Shown: in pieces, positions 45,683 to 55,759 of the stretch | Position numbering within the stretch: the stretch's first letter is position 1 | Layout: every line of letters starts with the position of its first letter | Origin: Atriophallophorus winterbourni | Taxonomy: Eukaryota; Platyhelminthes; Trematoda; Plagiorchiida; Microphallidae | DNA: 64,000 bases | NCBI GenBank assembly: GCA_013407085.1 | Contig: JACCGJ010001884.1 | Coordinates: 30,001-94,000, forward strand | Reading direction: 5' to 3' | Translations under genes and position numbers: made by a program | Notes under the pieces: model-generated | Database searches by the model: none | Told to the model about the DNA's origin: nothing | The model's input: the letters and a program-made list of their open reading frames with translations, nothing else

Positions 45683-46444
45683 GACCCCATTTTGATGGAG
45701 TTTTTAAAGCTGCAACAACAACAGATATTTCAACAACAACAAGCCACAACACAGATGATCGAATCACTAACAAATCAGTTAAAAATCGTGGCTACTTCGC
45801 AATTCCCCGTTGGCGCCGCCCATCAGTTAAAAGACTCAATTGCACATAACATCCAAGAATTCCATTATGATCCAGACAACGGCGCCACTTTCAGTGCTTG
45901 GTATCATCGGTATGAAGACATATTTCTTGTGGACGGAGGTGCTTTCGAAGAGCAAACTAAGGTACGCCTTTTGATGCAAAAACTTGGTGCCTCAGAACAC
46001 AGTCAGTATTGTAATTACATCGTGCCAAACCATTCAAGAGACTTTAATTTGTCTGACACAGTGTCCTAGTTAACATTGCTTTTTGAAGAGCGAACATCCA
46101 TATTCAGCTAACGATATAATTGCCTGAAACTGTCGAATCATTCCAGTGAAGATATCCTCACCAATGCCGGTCGTGTAAACCAGGAATATGAGCGCTTTTG
46201 ACTAAACGATTTAACATCAACACAGTTCGAGGCTCTGATATTTGTTGCCGGATTGACCTCACCCGATGACGCTGAATTGAGGACACGTTTACTTGCCAAA
46301 CTTCATTCTACTCCAGAAATATCCATACAGGATCTAACAGCTGATTACTTGAAAATGATAAACTTGAAACGTGATTCAGAAATGATCCAGTCCTCGTCCT
46401 CGAATGAAATGGATAGAGTTGATAGAATCACAAGAACATCCTAG
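45680..46444 (+). pseudogene. gag: gypsy gag (capsid) remnant
   Basis: Structural capsid protein of the element. The frame starts MDPILMEFLKLQQQQ, a Gln-rich N-terminus with LTNQLKI, followed by the conserved gag segment FHYDPDNGATFSAWYHRYEDIF and TKVRLLMQKLG (about 45860-46000). The frame is broken by stops at 46067-46069, near 46111 and near 46200, yet stays in register: LTSPDDAELRTRLLAKL and DLTADYLKM continue in the same phase to 46444. The CCHC zinc knuckles and protease that should follow are absent; the sequence jumps to reverse transcriptase text about 60 bp later. The overlapping frame 45496-45849 is not coding. Confidence 0.85.
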
Positions 46445-46489
46445 CACAGCTCTAGTCCAAAAGCCTAGCCAGAATCGCGAAGAACATTA

Positions 46490-47260
46490 TGATCACTGAA
46501 ACCAACTTTTCACAATCATAGAGGAGTACGGTTTCCGTGTCAGGCCAATAAAGTGCACTCTAATGACAGACACCATAACCTACTTGAGATCAATAATTAA
46601 TCATGATGGTAGACGACCTGATCCAGACAAAATCAAGGCGATATGAGACATGCCACCGCCTCACAACGTGGCGACATTGCAGTCTTTCATTGGCCTGGTA
46701 ATTTATTATCATAACTTTGTACCAAAAATGCACGAACTTCGAGCACCACTCAATCAACTATTGACAAAGTACAGCAAATGGTCTTGGCCAAATGAATGCC
46801 AGCGCTCTTTTAACAGAATAAAGGATACCTTATCGTCTGATCTACTACTAACACATCACGATCCAAAACTGCCCATGATCGTTGCAGCAGATGCATCACA
46901 AAATGGAATCGGCGCCGTACTGTTGCATAAATATCCTGATGGAAAAAAGAACGCCGTCATGTACGTATCGAGAACATTACCAGTTGCTGAAAGGAATTAC
47001 AGTCAGATCTAAAAAGAAGGGTTGGCCCTCGACTTTTCTGTTAACAAGTTCCATAAAATGATACGCGGCCGAAAGTTTACCTTATTCACTGATCATAAGC
47101 CACTGTTGGCAATAGTTGGTGCGAGGAGCGGGATACCTGTACATACAGCAAATCGACGACAACGCTGGTCGTATGATTTTGACCACCGTTACAACTGTAC
47201 CAGCAACTTCGGCCACGCTGATGCACTATCAAGGCTCATTGCTAACATTGGTTATCGATC
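46490..47260 (+). pseudogene. pol: gypsy reverse transcriptase end (thumb/connection) and RNase H remnant
   Basis: Opens with QLFTIIEEYGFRVRPIKC and ITYLRSIINHDGRRPDPDKI (46505-46640), the stretch that in gypsy polymerases follows the YxDD active site; the palm itself is deleted. Then after a stop (about 46644) LQSFIGLVIYYHNFVPKM, the RNase H motif VAADASQNGIGAVL (about 46880-46920), SRTLPVAERNYSQI, a stop at 47010-47012 exactly where a conserved acidic Glu is expected, EGLALDFSVNKFHKMIRGRKFTLFTDHKPL, and HADALSRL (about 47213-47236). Single frame from 46650 to 47501 apart from that stop. Confidence 0.88.
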
Positions 47261-47499
47261 CCAAAATGATGATTTCGTAGTGTTTTCTGTTTCGGCAGAA
47301 TCGATGTACTATGTTTTCAATGCAAGCGTCAGACATCTCCCAAAACGGCAGCAACAGTTCGCAAGGCAACCGCAAACGATCAAACACTGCAACAAGTTAT
47401 GCAATTCCAACAAAAGGGCTGGCCTGAGAAAATCACTGATCCATATCTCAAGCAGTTTTCTACTCGAAAATTCGCACTATCCATCGAGTAGTTATTCCT

Positions 47500-48155
47500 A
47501 GACCACTACAACATCTTGTTCTGCGACAATTGCATCAGGGTCATCCTGGTATCAGTCGGATGAAAGCGCTTAGCCAGAAATATGCCTTTTAGCCCTTGAT
47601 TGACCGTGATATCGAAAACATGGTGAGCTCATGCAACAGTTGTGCTTAAGCTGCCAAATTACCTCCGAAATATGAACCACAGCCCTGGCCTATTCCTTCG
47701 GGACCATGAAAACGTATTCATGCAGAGTTTGCAGGACCCTTGTATGGGATTCACTATTTGGTCATTGTTGACGCCTATTCAAGTTGGCCTGAAATTCATG
47801 CCATGAATAAAATCACGGCAATTTCTAAAATATCGATCTTCGAAAGGCTATTTTCTCAATTTGGCATACTCGAAACGTTAGTCACTGACAATGGACCACA
47901 GTTTACCTCATCTGAGTACACCGAATTTTGTGCTTCCCTCACGATCAATCACACGCATTCGCCCATTTATCATCCACAATCCAATGGGCAGGCTGAACGC
48001 TTTGTAGATACATTCAAATGAGCATTCGTGAAACTAGAAGGAGAAGGAACGCGGAATGAACAACTGCATACCTTTCTGTTTGCGTACCGCACTACACCAA
48101 ACCTGTCGCTACCAGAAAAACTATCACCAGCCGAACTCTTTTTTGGGCCGCTCAC
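47500..48155 (+). pseudogene. pol: gypsy integrase remnant
   Basis: The N-terminal HHCC zinc domain is readable as QLHQGHPGISRMKAL...IENMVSSCNSC (47525-47645), with stops at about 47592 and 47648. The catalytic core follows: RIHAEFAGP (about 47710-47740), LVIVDAYSSWPEI, ETLVTDNGPQFTSSEY (47870-47920) and HSPIYHPQSNGQAERFVDTFK (47955-48021). The first residue of the DDE triad, normally HADFAGP, is Glu; the second Asp and the Glu are intact. A stop at 48019-48021 is followed in the same frame by AFVKLEGEG, LHTFLFAYRTTPNLSLPEKLSPAELFFGPL. Confidence 0.9.
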
Positions 48156-48622
48156 TAAGAACAATACACAGTGCCATGCTACCAAAAATTCCAGACCATA
48201 AACCACAGACAAACTTCGGACTGCATACAAGTGAAAAGCCTAATGGAAGATCTTATAAACCAGGTGTTCGTGTATATGTCAGGTCCTTTTACGGAACGAG
48301 AGAAAAATGGATACCATGAATCGTAGGACGTCGTCTGGGCACAGTCACGTATGAGTTGCAGTATGGTTCACGAAAACACATTCGACACGTGAGCCATATT
48401 AGAACTCGAACAATAGAAGATTATGGAACACAAAACGCAGAGAGTCAACTGCCACTTAATATCTTGTTGGATACTTTCGTAATTCAAACGGAAACCCCAA
48501 AGCTAAGGGAGCAGAACACATCGAATATGCAACAACAAGCTTTACCACAGAGACGCTCCAACCGAAATCGCAGGCCTGTACAATACCTAAATGTCAATCC
48601 TACGCTAAAATCATATCAATAA
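48156..48622 (+). pseudogene. pol: gypsy integrase C-terminal (GPY/F-like) tail
   Basis: After a frameshift near 48150-48200 the text GRSYKPGVRVYVRSFYGTREKWIP (48245-48319), a stop, then VGRRLGTVTYELQYGSRKHIRHVSHIR (48322-48405) corresponds to the module after the integrase core that binds nucleic acid in Ty3/gypsy enzymes. The end is hydrophilic and Arg/Asn-rich (RRSNRNRRPVQYL), stopping at 48622 just before the polypurine tract. Confidence 0.8.
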
Positions 48623-48629
48623 CTTTTTC

Positions 48630-48640
48630 AAGGAGGGAGA
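48630..48640 (+). promoter_or_regulatory. polypurine tract of the gypsy element
   Basis: AAGGAGGGAGA directly precedes the 3' LTR, the position where plus-strand DNA synthesis is primed in LTR retrotransposons. Confidence 0.9.
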
Positions 48641-48850
48641 TGTTACAGGCAGCATATCTACGTTATATTTGACTGTGTTGTGTGGTCATGCACCCGCACG
48701 CGCGTATAGTGCATCGACTGAGATCTGCTTACAACTCTATTCTCATTGGTCCGTCAATATTGATCGCAAACTTGTTCAAATTATGGCACTTTGTTCAATA
48801 GAGTTCTGTTGTGCGCGCTGAGCCTTTTTTATCCTGTTCGAATTATAATA
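48641..48850 (+). repeat. 3' LTR of the gypsy element
   Basis: 210 bp starting TGTTACAG and ending TTATAATA (the canonical CA end seen in the 5' LTR is mutated to TA). Followed immediately by the target duplication ATGCG. Confidence 0.93.
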
Positions 48851-48855
48851 ATGCG

Positions 48856-49270
48856 CATATGAATCTATTAGTGCAACATGAAATATGAACTTTATTAGTC
48901 AGTGTAATATTACTTTTGTACATCGAGGCTGCCTACAAATATTTTACACAGCAATTTCCACAAGTGAATCTTATATGTTCGTTAAATGACGATTTTCGAT
49001 ATCCGTTAGTTCAGCTCGAATATGGTCTTTAGATAAGACGGATGTTAAATTCTCGTTAAAAGCTATTTTTCCTCATTTTGTTAAAAGAGCAATCATGAAC
49101 CAATTATATATTTTATCTCGTAGACACACAAAAGGTGTCATATGCGGGTAAGAATACATGAATGTTAACCGATCGCATTTGTATATTCAAATTAGACCCA
49201 TTCTCTTTTACGATCCATCCATCTAGATATATTACTTATCGAATAGAATAATCAATTTGGTAAAGGTTTA
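48856..49270. other. AT-rich sequence with no recognised gene
   Basis: No significant frame or repeat recognised between the gypsy element and the hammerhead pair. Confidence 0.5.
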
Positions 49271-49274
49271 TACA

Positions 49275-49415
49275 ATTCATCGGTGTAATCACAAACAGCA
49301 CGAAACCTGTCGTCGGATGTGCGGCATGCTGATCATAGGCGTACTGCCCCAAACTGTTGAATGCAAAAAGAACGAAACCGTTCGTTTCTGTGTGATGTGA
49401 ACGAACACAGATTCA
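49275..49415 (+). repeat. pair of hammerhead-ribozyme repeats 72 bp apart
   Basis: First core (49281-49314): CGGTGTA, ATCAC, AAACA, GCAC, GAAAC, CT, GTC, GTCGGA; stem II 3' strand, GAAAC and the GTC triplet are intact, CTGATGA is mutated. Second core (49354-49384): upstream TACTGCCCCAAA, CTGTTGA, ATGC, AAAAA, GAAC, GAAAC, CG, TTC, GTTTC. GAAAC positions are 49302 and 49374. The block CATGCTGATCATAGGCGTAC between them is the usual upstream flank, so the first unit lost most of its downstream part. Confidence 0.7.
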
Positions 49416-50164
49416 CGCTTCTGTTAATCGAATGAATGCAATCTGTTCCATCTAGCTAAATCTTTTGTTTTATTCAGAAATTATCTGAAACCACGATAGT
49501 CTTAATTGCGTTAAATACATCTACGTCCATACATTAGTCGTGTTTTGCCTGTTTGCACTGCTGTCGTCGTGGTTAAGAGAGATCCACTATCATGACTGAA
49601 CTCGTCTATTGACTGAATGATCAAATATCACTAATTCTGTACTATGAACTATAATAAAATTATTGTCGCGACCATATTCAATGAACTTTCCTACTGATTG
49701 TTCGAAATTTAATTTTGTTTTCACTCCTTGAATAATCACGTAAAATATCTAATGAGAATTTTATTGTCATTTGTCTCTTTGCAACAATATTCGCAGTTTC
49801 CTATCGAAGTGACAAAAAAGGTTTGTGATTTCGCTATTGCAATTCTGATACCACAGCAATGCGTTACACGCAACTTGTGAGAAAAATCACCGTCTAATAG
49901 ACCGACACTGCCTCTAATTATACGAATGTTTAATATTCCGAAAATGTTGAATATTTAATGAGGGTATTTGTCTGAATTGATAGTCAGCACAGCTTTGAAT
50001 CGAGTACATCGCCTATTCATTGTCAGAATCGCTGAATCGTTCGCTTTATTCTCCTTATTTCAATTAACCTTGTTTTATTCCTCGATAAAAATATGGTAGG
50101 GAATTTACCGGATAAAAACGATGCAACCAGTTATGTTCACATACCGATTATTATCAAAACATTG

Positions 50165-50212
<48 letters not shown>

Positions 50213-52395
50213 CAACACTCATAACTTTGTTACTTTTTTATATGACTGGACGAGCAATAGCGAAGCGTGATTCACGTGTAGAGTTATAATGGAAATGGAT
50301 GCAATACATTCGTTTTAAAAGATCATTAACAGAATTTCGTGTAAGAACGGCGAACTTATTGTAATTTACAACAAACTTTGACTGAAGTCGAAGATAATTA
50401 TCATTGAAGCGCAACTTATTTATTATGTTCCCTTGTTTTTCAGAGATTATTTGCATCGCCGTATACGGTAGGCAAATTTATTCTCTTTTTGACAGCCGTT
50501 CAATTACTCTCATCCGCATTTTAAAATCCATAAATTTGATGCACTTCACTTTGTCTGTTAGTCGATCTTTCCCAGCTTGCACTTATTCACTAACGTTTTA
50601 TTTGACGGCGGAACTACGCCACGGATGCAAAGATGCTCTTTGTTGCCTGTCTATAAAACCGCCTCCCAAATATGCGAAAGCCTCTTATTTTAAAATGCGA
50701 AATGTGCATTTTGCCGGTGACATTCATTCTGATCAACCAAAATGCTTGATCTATCATAACGGTTAGTGTATTTCGGAGAAACTCTCTAATCCCTTTCTTT
50801 AATGGTGACACTTGTCATATATTAGCAAAATAGAAAATCAAATGCGGTATTCTACGTTTCCTCCAATCGTCTCACTTTCTCATCTTCATTATGTTAATAT
50901 TAATCAAAAGATGTAACTTAATATTTTAATATTATTACAATTCCCAAAAGTATACATCGAGAGTAATACAATGTATATTTGACAAAGAATTGGATTTTTA
51001 AATTCATACTTCAGTTAAATCAGTATTATATGTTTAAAAATATTAGTATCATGCATCTATCTTAGGCAACCTGAAGGAATCCAACATCTTTACAACAAAT
51101 CAACAAAATTATTCTTCTTTATTCGCTTTCGATTAAATTGTTGCGTTCTGTCAATTAATGCCCTTTTGATTTGCCATATTTTTATCGTTTTTAGCATCAT
51201 TCAATTCAGATAATGGAAAGTGTAAGTATAGTTTAGCCAATCATACAATATTCAGCGCCAAATCAATCCCTTGATCTCAATTGAAAAATGGTTGATGTTA
51301 GAACGATAATGAGCTAAGAACTTGGTTGCAGCTGCATTGTGATCGTAAATCACGAGCACCTCTCAACTGGTCCAGATTGCTAGTTGATACGACTGAACCC
51401 GGTGGCTAAATTATCAGGCCAACGATGTTATATTGTAGTGATTAGGGTGGGTAACCAGAAAAGACGGGCGACGTACGCCCTTTCACACGTTGAATTGATT
51501 CAGTCCTGAGGTCAACTTGTCCAACGATAATCGTTCTCCGTATATTTTCCATAAATGTAAATTAGTCAACATGCGTGTTTTGTAATATCACCAACATTAT
51601 TTCATCCACAATAAACGAAAAACATGTTAATCAATAAATCGCTATTCATTTGTATCGTTATCTATTTTTTCATTATTTCAACATATCTATTTTCGGGTGC
51701 ATTGCAACATCCCTCAAATAACGACGACTCTGCAAAATGTAAAGCTCAACATGATTTAGAACAGACAAAATTATGAAAACCTAATACCTGGATCAAAATT
51801 TTACAATTGCTTTGCACAGGCGTGTACGTTAAACCCGTGACTTTAAGTAAGTATATGTCATAAAATAATCAATTTATTAGTTAAGAATCTTATTCAAACT
51901 TGTAGAATACATTTATTAAACAAAACAGTTGTGCTCTGAGTAAAATATTCGAATGCAATCAATTCAGCACGCTAATTTGATTAAAAGTCTAACTATATAA
52001 ATATCTCTTACATACGATGTACCTTTTGAAGGCAATATATGACAGTAAACATTACAAACAAAACGTTCACGAAATGTGTGATTTATCTCATATCTAAGTT
52101 ATAAATTCTGTCATTCTGATCGTGAGTGTGCTTACATCTATTTGAGGACTGGAATCAATTCAAATGGTTACATTGCTTTGTTGAATATCAAATAATAAAA
52201 TTAAATACCCGAATCGATAGTGACTCAGCACACAACGAATAATTTAATGATTGACTCTCTTGTATACCAGAGAAAGAGACGAATGTGATTACGTCATTGC
52301 AGGTCCCACTTCTAAAACATATCACTTCTACCGGCTTCAGATCTATCGATAAAACATAAACACAGCAGGACAATCGTTTCAAAAAAATCAATCTT
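49416..52395. other. AT-rich sequence with no recognised gene
   Basis: Contains the (TA)n run at 50166-50210 and, at 50404-50766 plus, a 120-codon frame in a locally less AT-rich stretch whose predicted protein matches nothing I know. A TGGAAATGGATGCAAT flank just after the TA run (about 50289-50305) may mark a worn hammerhead repeat. No gene is supported. Confidence 0.45.
50166..50210. repeat. (TA)n dinucleotide run
   Basis: About 45 bp of alternating TA bounded by GT and AC, so the whole block with its edges (GTTATA...TATAAC) is an inverted repeat. Confidence 0.95.
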
Positions 52396-52400
52396 GCACC

Positions 52401-52441
52401 GATTCATCATAGATTCAGAGTGCTTCAAAGTGATTCAAAGT
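52401..52441 (-). repeat. 10-bp tandem repeat at the 3' terminus of the CR1-like element
   Basis: On plus the units are GATTCATCATA, GATTCAGAGT, GCTTCAAAGT and GATTCAAAGT in direct succession. Short tandem repeats of this kind form the 3' end of CR1-clade elements and are thought to be used in priming. Confidence 0.8.
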
Positions 52442-52529
52442 TGTAATGGTCTAAAAAGCATTTAGCTTAACAATAACCATAGGATGGAGTTATGAGGTAT
52501 ATACAATAAAAAAAGAAGAACAGGAAAAC

Positions 52530-54107
52530 TCATGTAGTGTAAATCGTATCAAAGTTTGGGTTGTCTCTCAAGTATTTGTCCAAATTAGCTTTAAAAATAT
52601 CCTGGTTGGCTGAGTGTGTAACAGTGGAGGGGAGGGTGTTCCATGTGAAACTTACACGTACAACATACGAATATCTTCGACAATTCAGTCTTGAAGTGGG
52701 AATAAGCACTGAAAGTTCATGTTTCCGACTGGCACGGGGTGGCGAGCGTGTGAAAAGTTTGGACAAGGGATGGTTAGGGACGTGCATAATATTGTACATC
52801 CGTATGAGGTCACCTCTTAGTCGACGACAGCGAAAGTCGAAAAGATTGAGACTCCTTAAACGTTCTTCATATGGTTTAGCAGCTAGTCCGGGTACAAGCT
52901 TTGTGGTTCGGTGGTAAATACGCTGCAGAAGATTGATGTCTTTCTGAATCCAGGGTGACCAAGCCTGAACAGCGTACTCCATCGCTGGTCTCAGATAGGT
53001 GTTCATGATACTGGGCACCGACTGATTGGAGAATCTGCCGAAAATTCGTCTCAATAACGCCAATACTTGTGACGCCTTTTTGTATGCCGCTTTGCACTGC
53101 AGAGAAGTCTTCAGACTTGAACTGGTCCAAACACCCAAATCCTTCTCTTCAGTTGTCCAGACGAGTTGGTGGGACCCAAGAGTGTAGTTGTAATTAACAG
53201 TCTTTCCAATGTTTAACGCCTTGCACTTTTGGAAGTTGAATGGTAGTTTGTTTCTCAGAGACCAATCGTGAAATGTGTTTAGATTCTTCTGCAAAGTTTC
53301 AAAGTCATCATTTGTACGTATGCTTCTCCAAAGCTCTATATCGTCTGCAAATAACATAATATAGCATTTAACACGCTCGGGAATGTCGTTTGCGTAGATC
53401 AAAAACAAAATCGGTCCGAGGACCGAAACCTGGGGCACTCCGCTCTTAATGTTAAATGATTTCGATAAGGCGCCGTTTACTCTGACTTGGGCACTCCTGT
53501 CGCGTAAATAGTTTTCTAGCCAAGCAAGACGTTTTCCTGTTACCCCGTGCAATCTAAGTTTCTGGATTAAAATACTATGATTGACGCGGTCGAAAGACTT
53601 TGACATGTCTATAAAGCATGCGTGGATGGAGTAACTATTGTCCACACACTCAATCCAGTCGTTTAAGGTGAGCAAGAGGTTAGATAGACATGAGTGATGT
53701 ATCCTGAAGTCGTGCTGTTCAGTCGCAAGAAGGCTATTGTTTTCGAGGTGATGGGTGATCTTTTCCGCTAATAAACTCCCTAGCACTTTAGAAATTACTG
53801 GCAACAACGTAACTGGTCTATAGTTCGCAGCGTCAGATCGACTCCCGCCCTTGTAGATTGGTGTGATGATGCCAGATTTCCATTCCGCGGGAACGATACT
53901 ATTATCGAGCGAAATTTGGAATAACGTGTTGAGTGGACCACACAATGAGGATGCGCATCGTTTGAGGATAAAAGGAGTGATTCCATCTGTTCCTGGTGAA
54001 TTTGCGGTATTCAAATGAAGAAGTCTGAGCATGACACACTTATTGTTTATTGATATTTCATTTAGTATTTCATTGGAAAAGCCGATCGAATGCGGCGTAA
54101 GATGCAC
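52530..54107 (-). pseudogene. CR1-like reverse transcriptase, 525-codon open frame
   Basis: Copies element RNA into DNA at the nicked target. Motifs by residue: NSPGTDGI (36-43), WKSGIITPIYKGG (76-88), NYRPVTLLPVISKVL (95-109), FIDMSKSFDRVNH (165-177; catalytic D167), SGVPQVSVLGPILF (222-235) and the active site MLFADDIELW (251-260). Then HQLVWTTEEKDLGVW (313-327), YLRPAMEYAVQAWSPW and a C-terminal region ending in SFTWNTLPSTV and DKYL. Two conserved glycines are replaced: QHGFR is QHDFR (133) and PQGSVLGP is PQVSVLGP (227). The frame begins inside the reverse transcriptase N-terminus because a frameshift separates it from the linker, so the start is not a real one. Antisense frames at 52561-52917 and elsewhere are shadows. 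Confidence 0.92.
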
Positions 54108-54391
54108 TGATTCCTTGGGGCTAAAACTTTGCAGTAGTAACCTGCAAGAACTTTGGCAGCTTCGAACGCAGTCGTAGTTAAACCATTTGGTGTGCGTAGT
54201 GCTGATATTCCTGGCTTAATTTTTGATGTATTATTAACGATCTGGTACAAGACTTTGGGGTTCCGCTCCATCATGGTCAGTAGTCTTGCCCGATGAGACT
54301 GCTTATCTTCGGTGATATGAGAGGTGACCTTGTTCCTCAACAGACGATATGTTTTTCAATTATCTGGCATCGGATTCTGGACATAGTTTCC
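54062..54391 (-). pseudogene. linker between endonuclease and reverse transcriptase, frameshifted
   Basis: Frame 54340-54062 gives LRNKVTSHITEDKQSHRARLL, MMERNPKVLYQIVNNTSK, ISALRTPNG and AKVLAGYYCKVL, the usual linker wording of CR1-like elements (compare KMRSHNTTPVRKHRRHLQ and QKNLKLFYKI in the element at 39-41 kb). It is in another frame from both neighbours, so at least two frameshifts lie at about 54390-54340 and 54110. Confidence 0.8.
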
Positions 54392-55489
54392 TCATGCATC
54401 GTGGCGTATCTCAATCCACTTCCTTGTGCGGCTTCTCAACGTGAAGGTAAATCGTTTTTTCGCTGTCTTTGGCACAAATATGGAATGTAAGTTTATTTCA
54501 TCACACAGCTTCTCTATCAAGTTTACCCAAGAACAATGCACGTCCGTGGTGTCTGGTTTCCAGTCAGAAATCGTTTGAAGAGCATTGTGAAGACTTCCAA
54601 TATCCAGTTGTAGTTTCGTTTTGTTGATGTCATTCGTTCTCTTAGCTCGACAAACATATTTGAATAAGAGGACCAGGTGGTCGCTAGAACCCAATGGAGT
54701 TTCGTAGCCGAGATTTTTGACGGCATGTTCCTCACTCGTTAGTATTAGATCCAGGACAGATGGCATGTTACCATCTCTATATCTAGTGTTATCGAAAACG
54801 TGGTTATAAAAAGGAATATCGAAGATCAGTTCTTGAAACGCATCGTCGAGCGAATTCGTTGAAAGAGCATTATTCTTCATCAAGTTTGGAAGGTTGAAGT
54901 CTCCCATAACCAGGAGTGGCGTTTGAAATCTGGCAGCCAGAAGTCGAATTTTCTGGAGTAGTTCAACATTATGCGCATCACTTGCGCTTGGAGCCCGATA
55001 AATCACGCCAACAATGCAATCATCTCCAGTAGTCAGCTTAATTGAGCACCACAGAGTATCCTGTACACGTAGGTCAATATCGTCAATTTCTCTGCAGAAT
55101 AACTGTTGGTTGTAGTAAAGTGCTACGCCACCGCCGCGTCCCACACGGTCTTGACGGAGAAGACACATTCCTTTTAATGCCAATTCATTGTCTGATAAAT
55201 GAGGTTCAAACCATGTTTCGGTAATTGCAACTAAGTCCGGTGAGTGCTGTGTACATACGGTATCAAGCTCCTGTATGTTGTTTGTCACACACTGCGCGTT
55301 TGTATAGAGACACTTTATGGTTTTATGAGTTAACAATGATGGAAAATGTGAAAGACTAGTTTTAGTTCCAAGTTTTGATATGTTTGGCAAAGATTGAGGA
55401 ATAGTATGCATAAATTCAATCCGGTTCACAGTATACAGCTGAGGCGTTGAAGTCGTTTCTACTTTTCCGACTCGGCATGAGTCGGACAC
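54392..55489 (-). pseudogene. CR1-like AP endonuclease, 365-codon open frame
   Basis: Nicks target DNA to start target-primed reverse transcription. All recognisable catalytic positions are present: LYTNAQCVTN (61-70, Asn), ITETWFEPHLSD (89-100, Glu91), RVGRGGGVALYY (115-126), IVGVIYRAPSAS (159-170, Tyr164), LLVMGDFNLPNL (192-203, Asp197 and Asn199), VLDLILTS (245-252) and LGSSDHLVLLF (266-276, Asp270-His271). The N-terminal 55 residues precede the domain and have no clear fold. The first codon is a GTG preceded by an in-frame TAG eight codons upstream; no ATG start is evident, so the true start may involve ORF1/ORF2 coupling or a lost codon. The frame stops at 54392 instead of continuing into the linker. 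Confidence 0.9.
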
Positions 55490-55564
55490 AGATCGTTTTT
55501 TGGAGAGCTAATTGAAATGACATGACTTGGGCTTGTGAGTGGTATATTGTCTGCAGAATCTAGT

Positions 55565-55759
55565 TTATTTGTTTTCAGGGCACTCATTCTGAAACCACTT
55601 GCTAGTCAGGAAGGTGATTTTAAGCGGTCGGGGTCCATCCCCTTTGTATTGGATGGACTTGGGTATCCTGAACGTATCTATTGCGACAGTTTCATTTACA
55701 TCGATAGTTTCGGATATAAACTTACATTGTTGTCGATCGTTTTTCTGTTTGATTAGGTG
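55565..55759 (-). pseudogene. CR1-like ORF1 C-terminal remnant
   Basis: An open stretch of about 64 codons between TAG at 55760-55762 and TAA at 55565-55567. It reads IDVNETVAIDTFRIPK, then GDGPRPLKITFLTSKWFQNECPENK. The RPLKITF wording resembles the C-terminus of nucleic-acid-binding ORF1 proteins of non-LTR elements. Further upstream (55760-55860) are worn traces in other frames (GTEIKRLLSGISKKFKKFS) that could be its coiled-coil part. Assigned by position and general resemblance only. Confidence 0.45.

Larger units (their letters stand above)
45452..48855 (+). mobile_element. Ty3/gypsy LTR retrotransposon, internally deleted, with target duplication
   Basis: Complete outer structure: 5' LTR 45457-45663, primer-binding site about 45666-45680, polypurine tract 48630-48640, 3' LTR 48641-48850. 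The 5-bp duplication ATGCG flanks it at 45452-45456 and 48851-48855. The interior is 2.98 kb, much shorter than usual for the group: gag leads almost directly to the end of the reverse transcriptase, so the nucleocapsid zinc knuckle, protease and catalytic palm are gone. In-frame stops and frameshifts affect every remaining domain. Domain order gag, (RT), RNase H, integrase is that of Ty3/gypsy rather than copia. Confidence 0.92.

Noticed and set aside
45284..45849. Plus-strand frames of 101 and 117 codons across the 5' LTR
   Set aside because: They span the LTR boundary and primer site and overlap gag in another frame; not independent genes.
51360..51430. Possible tRNA-derived SINE (box-like GGTTCAGTCG on minus)
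   Set aside because: Box A and box B matches are poor, no cloverleaf could be folded and no second copy was found.
52561..52917. 118-codon plus frame, and other plus-strand frames between 52.5 and 55.3 kb
   Set aside because: Antisense shadows of the minus-strand reverse transcriptase and endonuclease, which carry clear motifs.
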